Source: Candidatus Poribacteria bacterium
GTDB taxonomy: Bacteria; Poribacteria; WGA-4E; WGA-3G
Length of the DNA stretch: 9,530 nucleotides
Reading direction: 5' to 3'
Assembly: GCA_009835515.1 (NCBI GenBank)
Contig: VXXH01000556.1
Coordinates: 1-9,530 of the forward strand
Positions 6,241 to 9,530 of this stretch are shown here, in pieces. The position numbers and the translations under genes are program-made. Under the pieces are notes generated by a model, which was given only the letters and a program-made list of their open reading frames with translations, did no database searches and was not told the origin of the DNA. Each line of letters starts with the position of its first letter. The first letter of the stretch is position 1.

Positions 6241-7482
6241 ATGACCGAAGAAAGTGTAGAAATCGCGCCAATCGTGAGTGAACCCACCCGAACACAGAGT
6301 GAGAGTGTTGAAACTATTATTAACAACTTTAATAGAGGCGACATTATCATTCCAGATTATCAGCGAGATGCTGAACAATGGGGTGATCGAAAAGAATCAC
6401 TTTTCATAGAATCGTTGTTGAACAATCTGACGACCCCTGCGCTTTTTTTCTTAGATGATCTGGATACAAGCATTTCTGAAGTGATTGATGGGCAACAACG
6501 CTTGAATACAATCCTGAAATATGAGCGCGACAAGCTCCGTTTAAACGCGGACGACGATATTAACTATCTTTCGCCACAAAGTATCCACTATAGTGGAAAG
6601 AAGTTTTCGGAACTTCCTCAGAAATTCAAAACTGTCTTTCGACGATACCCACTTACAATCATTTACCTTCCACCCCGATTGGATCTCCGCACGAAACTTG
6701 AAATCTTTCGGCGTATCAATGAAGGTGGAACCCCTTTAACTGCCCAAGATATTCGTCTTTCCTATTATAGTGAGTCGAAGTGCGTGTACTTCGTGCGCCT
6801 TGCCGGAATTCATGCCGATTCTTCCTCGGCAAAGCGGATGATAGAAGCGGCACGTCAAAAGGGTGTAGACAATCCTTGGAAGCAGTATCCTGAGATATGG
6901 GAACTTTGGAAAGATTGGTGGGAAGGCAAAGACCGCGCCAAAGGACAAACCCCATCAGCAATGGTTCTCTGGTACCTTGTCTTTATGCATAGAGAGAAGT
7001 TGGATGTGCTCCTTTCATCTCCGAATTTAATGAAACATCTCCCGCTTGCATTTCATGGATCCACAGAAGGGGCATTAGACATCTATTGTGCACAATTACA
7101 ATATACAGATACACAAGGGGGAACCCCTGTTTTTCCTACGTATGGAAATGGACTTGAAGACGACTTCCGTAGTTTCGCTCAGTGGATAGGGGCGATCCTT
7201 GGACGTGGACTTCCGGGTGTAAGTGTTGATAAGTACAAGCAAATGGCACTCTTGATCGGAGCTGCGGTTGAGTTAGGTATTGATGCAGATAAGCTGAGTT
7301 TTGACGCGTGGGACGCGATTGCGGGATTTATACAAACCCCGCGTAGAGCAGGGGAAAGATGGCTTAAGCGAAAAGGAGGATATCCAGAGTCAAGGGGCCG
7401 CTGGAAAGGGGATCGAGGTCAAAAGGCGCAGTGTGATATGGCGAAACTTCTTTTAGCGAAAATTGTGGACACATATCCTTGA
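6241..7482 (+). CDS. DUF262 domain protein (GmrS/SspE-N-like, ParB-type nucleotidase fold)
   Basis: DUF262 domains have a ParB/sulfiredoxin-like fold and, in GmrSD and SspE, bind and hydrolyse NTP to control a partner HNH nuclease that attacks foreign or modified DNA. The 413-aa protein shows the family signature: IIIPDYQRD-x3-W (I35-W47), the hallmark DGQQR (D83-R87) followed by LNTI, and FRRINEGGTPLTAQDIR (F156 onward). The C-terminal half is Trp-rich and helical (PEIWELWKDWWEG) and ends in a basic stretch (RWLKRKGGYPESRGRWKGDRG). No DUF1524 HxxP nuclease domain is fused, unlike GmrSD or SspE; instead a separate HNH gene overlaps the end by 4 bases. The start at 6241 has GAGG 8 bases upstream. 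Defence against phage is the likely role by analogy. The DUF262 assignment is firm; the target is unknown. Confidence 0.9.
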   Translation: MTEESVEIAPIVSEPTRTQSESVETIINNFNRGDIIIPDYQRDAEQWGDRKESLFIESLLNNLTTPALFFLDDLDTSISEVIDGQQRLNTILKYERDKLRLNADDDINYLSPQSIHYSGKKFSELPQKFKTVFRRYPLTIIYLPPRLDLRTKLEIFRRINEGGTPLTAQDIRLSYYSESKCVYFVRLAGIHADSSSAKRMIEAARQKGVDNPWKQYPEIWELWKDWWEGKDRAKGQTPSAMVLWYLVFMHREKLDVLLSSPNLMKHLPLAFHGSTEGALDIYCAQLQYTDTQGGTPVFPTYGNGLEDDFRSFAQWIGAILGRGLPGVSVDKYKQMALLIGAAVELGIDADKLSFDAWDAIAGFIQTPRRAGERWLKRKGGYPESRGRWKGDRGQKAQCDMAKLLLAKIVDTYP

Positions 7483-7754
7483 GCTCACTCCCCCCTAATC
7501 TCCCTCCATGTAATCCACAGGCTCGATTTTTTCCCGCTGAATGGAAACAATCATATTTCCTTCGGAACTTTGACAAAAGTCGTGGCGGCTATGTGTGTCC
7601 CGACTGCCAAAAAGTTTTCTGTGGTCCCGCAGGCTTTAGACAACTCGATGCCGATCACATAACTCCATACGCACGGGGTGGCCTCACTGTATGGGAAAAT
7701 CTGACCTTGCGATGTAAACCCTGTAACGTGGCAAAACGTGATAAAATAATTTGA
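7479..7754 (+). CDS. Small HNH endonuclease
   Basis: This is a compact zinc-stabilised HNH (beta-beta-alpha metal) nuclease of 91 aa. Seen in the sequence are Cys40-x2-Cys43 and Cys79-x2-Cys82 as the probable zinc knuckles, the catalytic LDADHITPYARGG (D59, H60), Asn74 in WENL, and CNVAKRDK closing the fold (N83, K86). All core HNH positions are present, so it looks active. There is no separate DNA-binding domain; the first 35 residues are Pro-rich and probably contact the partner. The likely start is TTG 7479, which overlaps the DUF262 stop as TTGA, and no ATG lies upstream of the first Cys pair. The rare start and poor ribosome site suggest translation coupled to DUF262. The pairing suggests that this is the nuclease half of a split DUF262-HNH enzyme. 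Confidence 0.87.
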   Translation: MSSLPPNLPPCNPQARFFPAEWKQSYFLRNFDKSRGGYVCPDCQKVFCGPAGFRQLDADHITPYARGGLTVWENLTLRCKPCNVAKRDKII

Positions 7755-7808
7755 TATGCTCAATTTGCGTCTGTCTTGTGAAAACATAGACTCGGAGAAA
7801 GAACGTAC

Positions 7809-9497
7809 ATGCCAACCCTCAACTGGATCGGAAAAGAAGCCGTCATCAACCACCATGACGAAGTCCCGATACACACCTTGACACACGACCCTGATCGCTC
7901 CCTTGGGACTGAAAACGAACCGCTCGGCACTGGGAATCTCCTCATTGAAGGCGATAACCTCCTCGCCCTCAAAGCACTCCTCCCTTATTACGCGGGTAAA
8001 GTCAAATGCATCTATATTGATCCGCCTTATAATACAGGTAACGAAAGTTGGGTCTATAATGATAACGTTAACGACCCAACCATTCAGAAGTGGCTTGGAA
8101 AGACGGTAGGGGCACTCGCCACAGATCTCTCGCGACATGATAAGTGGCTCTGCATGATGTATCCACGCCTCTGTCTCCTCCATCAACTCCTTCGAGAGGA
8201 CGGGATTATCTTCATCTCAATTGATGATAATGAGTTACATCACTTGCAATTGCTAATGAACGAGATTTTTGGTGAAGTTAACCTTATTGCCTGCTTGCCA
8301 ACTGTAATGAATCTTAAAGGCAACAACGATGAATTCGGATTTGCTGGAACCCATGAATATACACTCTGTTGGGCAAAAAATAAAGAATATTCCCAAATTG
8401 GTGAGTTTGAATTGGACGAAGAGGAAATACTGGATTCGTGGCTAGAAGATGATTATGGATATTATAAAAAAGGAGCCGGTCTAAAAGCCACTGGGCAAAA
8501 TGCTCCAAGAGCTAAAAGACCCAATTTATATTATCCAATATTTGTTAGTCCCGAAGATGAGTTAACAGTCATAGAGGGTTGTGAAACCAGAAATTATGAA
8601 GAAGTTCTACCGATGACAGATGGTCAGGAAATGAGTTGGAGATGGGGAAAACAGAAGGTGACTACAGAGTCTCACAACCTTATGGTAGAGAGGACAGACT
8701 CTGGGATTAGTCTATTCAAGAAACAGAGACCTGCCCTCGGCAATTTACCAACCAGAAAACCAAAATCTCTGCTTTACAAACCTGAATATAGCAGTGGAAA
8801 CGGGACGACTGTATTAAAGGAAATATTTGGCGAGAAAGTATTTGACAATCCTAAACCTATTCAACTCTTGAAGGACTTTGTTAGTCTTTCTACAGAAGGA
8901 GATGACGTTATCCTTGACTCCTTCGCAGGTAGTGGTACAACAGCTCATGCTGTTCTGGAACAAAACCGTGAGGATCGAGGTAATCGACGTTTCATTTTAG
9001 TTGAGATGAAGTCGAAAATAGCCCGTGAGGTTACATCTGTCCGCCTTGAACGCGTCAGCGAAGGGTACACCTTTGAGAGGAGGGGTAGGCTGCAACATGT
9101 GTACGGCATTGGTGGAACTTTTTCTTATTATCATGTCGGCGAAACCTTCTTGGAAAAACAGGACATTCTGTTTAGTGAGATGGCACAGTACCTCTTTTTC
9201 AAGGAAACAGGAATGCCAATGGCAGTAGACATTGCGCAGTCCCTTTTAGAGGGGGATAGCCCGTCGTATGGTGCTTGTAATACTGATGAAAGACACCAAC
9301 GCGCCTTTTTAGGTAACGCGGATGGTGTCGGGGTCTACCTACTCAACAGTGACGACATTCTGACTGAGGATCTCATAGATCGCTTACCGCGGCACGAGGG
9401 CAGCAAGATTATCCATTGCGGAGGCACCCAACTCACCGAAGCCACCCTAAAGCAGTTGGGCATCACCTTCCGCCAAATGCCGTATAATCTTGTGTAG
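7809..9497 (+). CDS. Site-specific DNA methyltransferase, type III Mod-like, beta class
   Basis: This enzyme transfers a methyl group from S-adenosylmethionine, most likely to adenine N6. The 562-aa protein has GDNLLALKALLPYYAGKVKCIYIDPPYNTGN with catalytic DPPY (D71-Y74), then FISIDDNE, a variable middle (about 155-345) that should recognise the target, and ILDSFAGSGTTAHAVLEQN with the cofactor-binding FAGSGTT (F372-T378). DPPY before FxGxG defines the beta class used by type III Mod proteins. The C-terminal part (RFILVEM, ERVSEGY, ending ITFRQMPYNLV) matches, from memory, a common family usually paired with a DEAD/DEAH-helicase Res subunit, and appears complete. ATG 7809 has GGAG 11 bases upstream. 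It follows the HNH gene by 54 bases on the same strand. No restriction subunit lies within the window, since only 33 bases remain after the stop. Confidence 0.93.
   Translation: MPTLNWIGKEAVINHHDEVPIHTLTHDPDRSLGTENEPLGTGNLLIEGDNLLALKALLPYYAGKVKCIYIDPPYNTGNESWVYNDNVNDPTIQKWLGKTVGALATDLSRHDKWLCMMYPRLCLLHQLLREDGIIFISIDDNELHHLQLLMNEIFGEVNLIACLPTVMNLKGNNDEFGFAGTHEYTLCWAKNKEYSQIGEFELDEEEILDSWLEDDYGYYKKGAGLKATGQNAPRAKRPNLYYPIFVSPEDELTVIEGCETRNYEEVLPMTDGQEMSWRWGKQKVTTESHNLMVERTDSGISLFKKQRPALGNLPTRKPKSLLYKPEYSSGNGTTVLKEIFGEKVFDNPKPIQLLKDFVSLSTEGDDVILDSFAGSGTTAHAVLEQNREDRGNRRFILVEMKSKIAREVTSVRLERVSEGYTFERRGRLQHVYGIGGTFSYYHVGETFLEKQDILFSEMAQYLFFKETGMPMAVDIAQSLLEGDSPSYGACNTDERHQRAFLGNADGVGVYLLNSDDILTEDLIDRLPRHEGSKIIHCGGTQLTEATLKQLGITFRQMPYNLV
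8341..8580. other. AT-rich island in the methyltransferase target-recognition region
   Basis: Hand counts give 90 G+C in the 240 bases of 8341-8580 (37.5%). The N-terminal catalytic part at 7861-7980 has 67 in 120 (56%), and the C-terminal end at 9361-9420 has 32 in 60 (53%). The AT-rich stretch encodes the variable domain (for example DDYGYYKKGAG, NLYYPIF). Such a step within one reading frame is the usual mark of target-domain exchange by recombination. The composition is seen directly; the exchange is inferred. Confidence 0.6.
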
Positions 9498-9530
9498 GAC
9501 TGGGAGTGGCAGAGTCATTCAATTGTAGTA

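Noticed and set aside
7551..8186. 211-codon open frame on the minus strand
   Set aside because: It runs antisense across both the HNH core and the DPPY region of the methyltransferase, whose motifs are unmistakable. No ribosome site or recognisable domain was seen.
1..9530. CRISPR array, tRNA or rRNA genes
   Set aside because: No regularly spaced direct repeats, cloverleaf with CCA-end context or rRNA-like segment was found by eye. The only RNA-like region is the leader at 272-573.

Overview
The window is bacterial, about half G+C, and every supported gene lies on the plus strand. The organism is most likely an uncultivated bacterium. The family variants (a short RRXRR protein without an HNH insert, the DegT-type aminotransferase, the small hypothetical protein) resemble those I associate with Candidatus Poribacteria-like genomes. 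That is an impression from remembered proteins, not a search result, and the assignment is weak. The presence of a glutaminyl-tRNA synthetase shows that the organism can charge tRNA-Gln directly.

Region 1 (about 237-1288) is the remnant of an IS200/IS605-type element carrying a decayed IscB/IsrB-family gene, the compact RuvC relatives of Cas9. A near-consensus sigma70 promoter (237-265) lies just outside the left end. It points into roughly 300 bases that can fold into a series of hairpins, as expected for the guide-bearing omegaRNA encoded upstream of these genes. The protein gene (574-1268) keeps its N-terminal RRXRR part with RuvC-I and its C-terminal part with RuvC-III. The middle is deleted and the two halves are in different frames. 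Identical 20-base palindromes and an identical 10-base repeat occur near both ends. No TnpA transposase is present.

Region 2 (1297-4484) is a two-gene operon of paralogous class I synthetases, glnS and gltX, joined by an ATGA stop/start overlap. The element remnant abuts the glnS start codon. A long imperfect inverted repeat follows gltX.

Region 3 (4644-5933) is a PLP-dependent DegT/DnrJ/EryC1/StrS-family aminotransferase with a strong Shine-Dalgarno sequence, followed by a weak stem-loop.

Region 4 (6030-9497) looks like a defence cassette. It holds a small charged protein, a DUF262 protein 1 base downstream, a small HNH nuclease overlapping DUF262 by 4 bases, and, 54 bases later, a 562-residue beta-class (DPPY before FAGSGTT) DNA methyltransferase of type III Mod character. 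The central target-recognition part of the methyltransferase is much more AT-rich than its flanks. DUF262 plus HNH resembles a split GmrSD/SspE-type nuclease. Its placement beside a methyltransferase suggests a modification-linked nuclease system, or a DUF262-HNH module next to a type III R-M locus whose Res gene would lie beyond the right edge.
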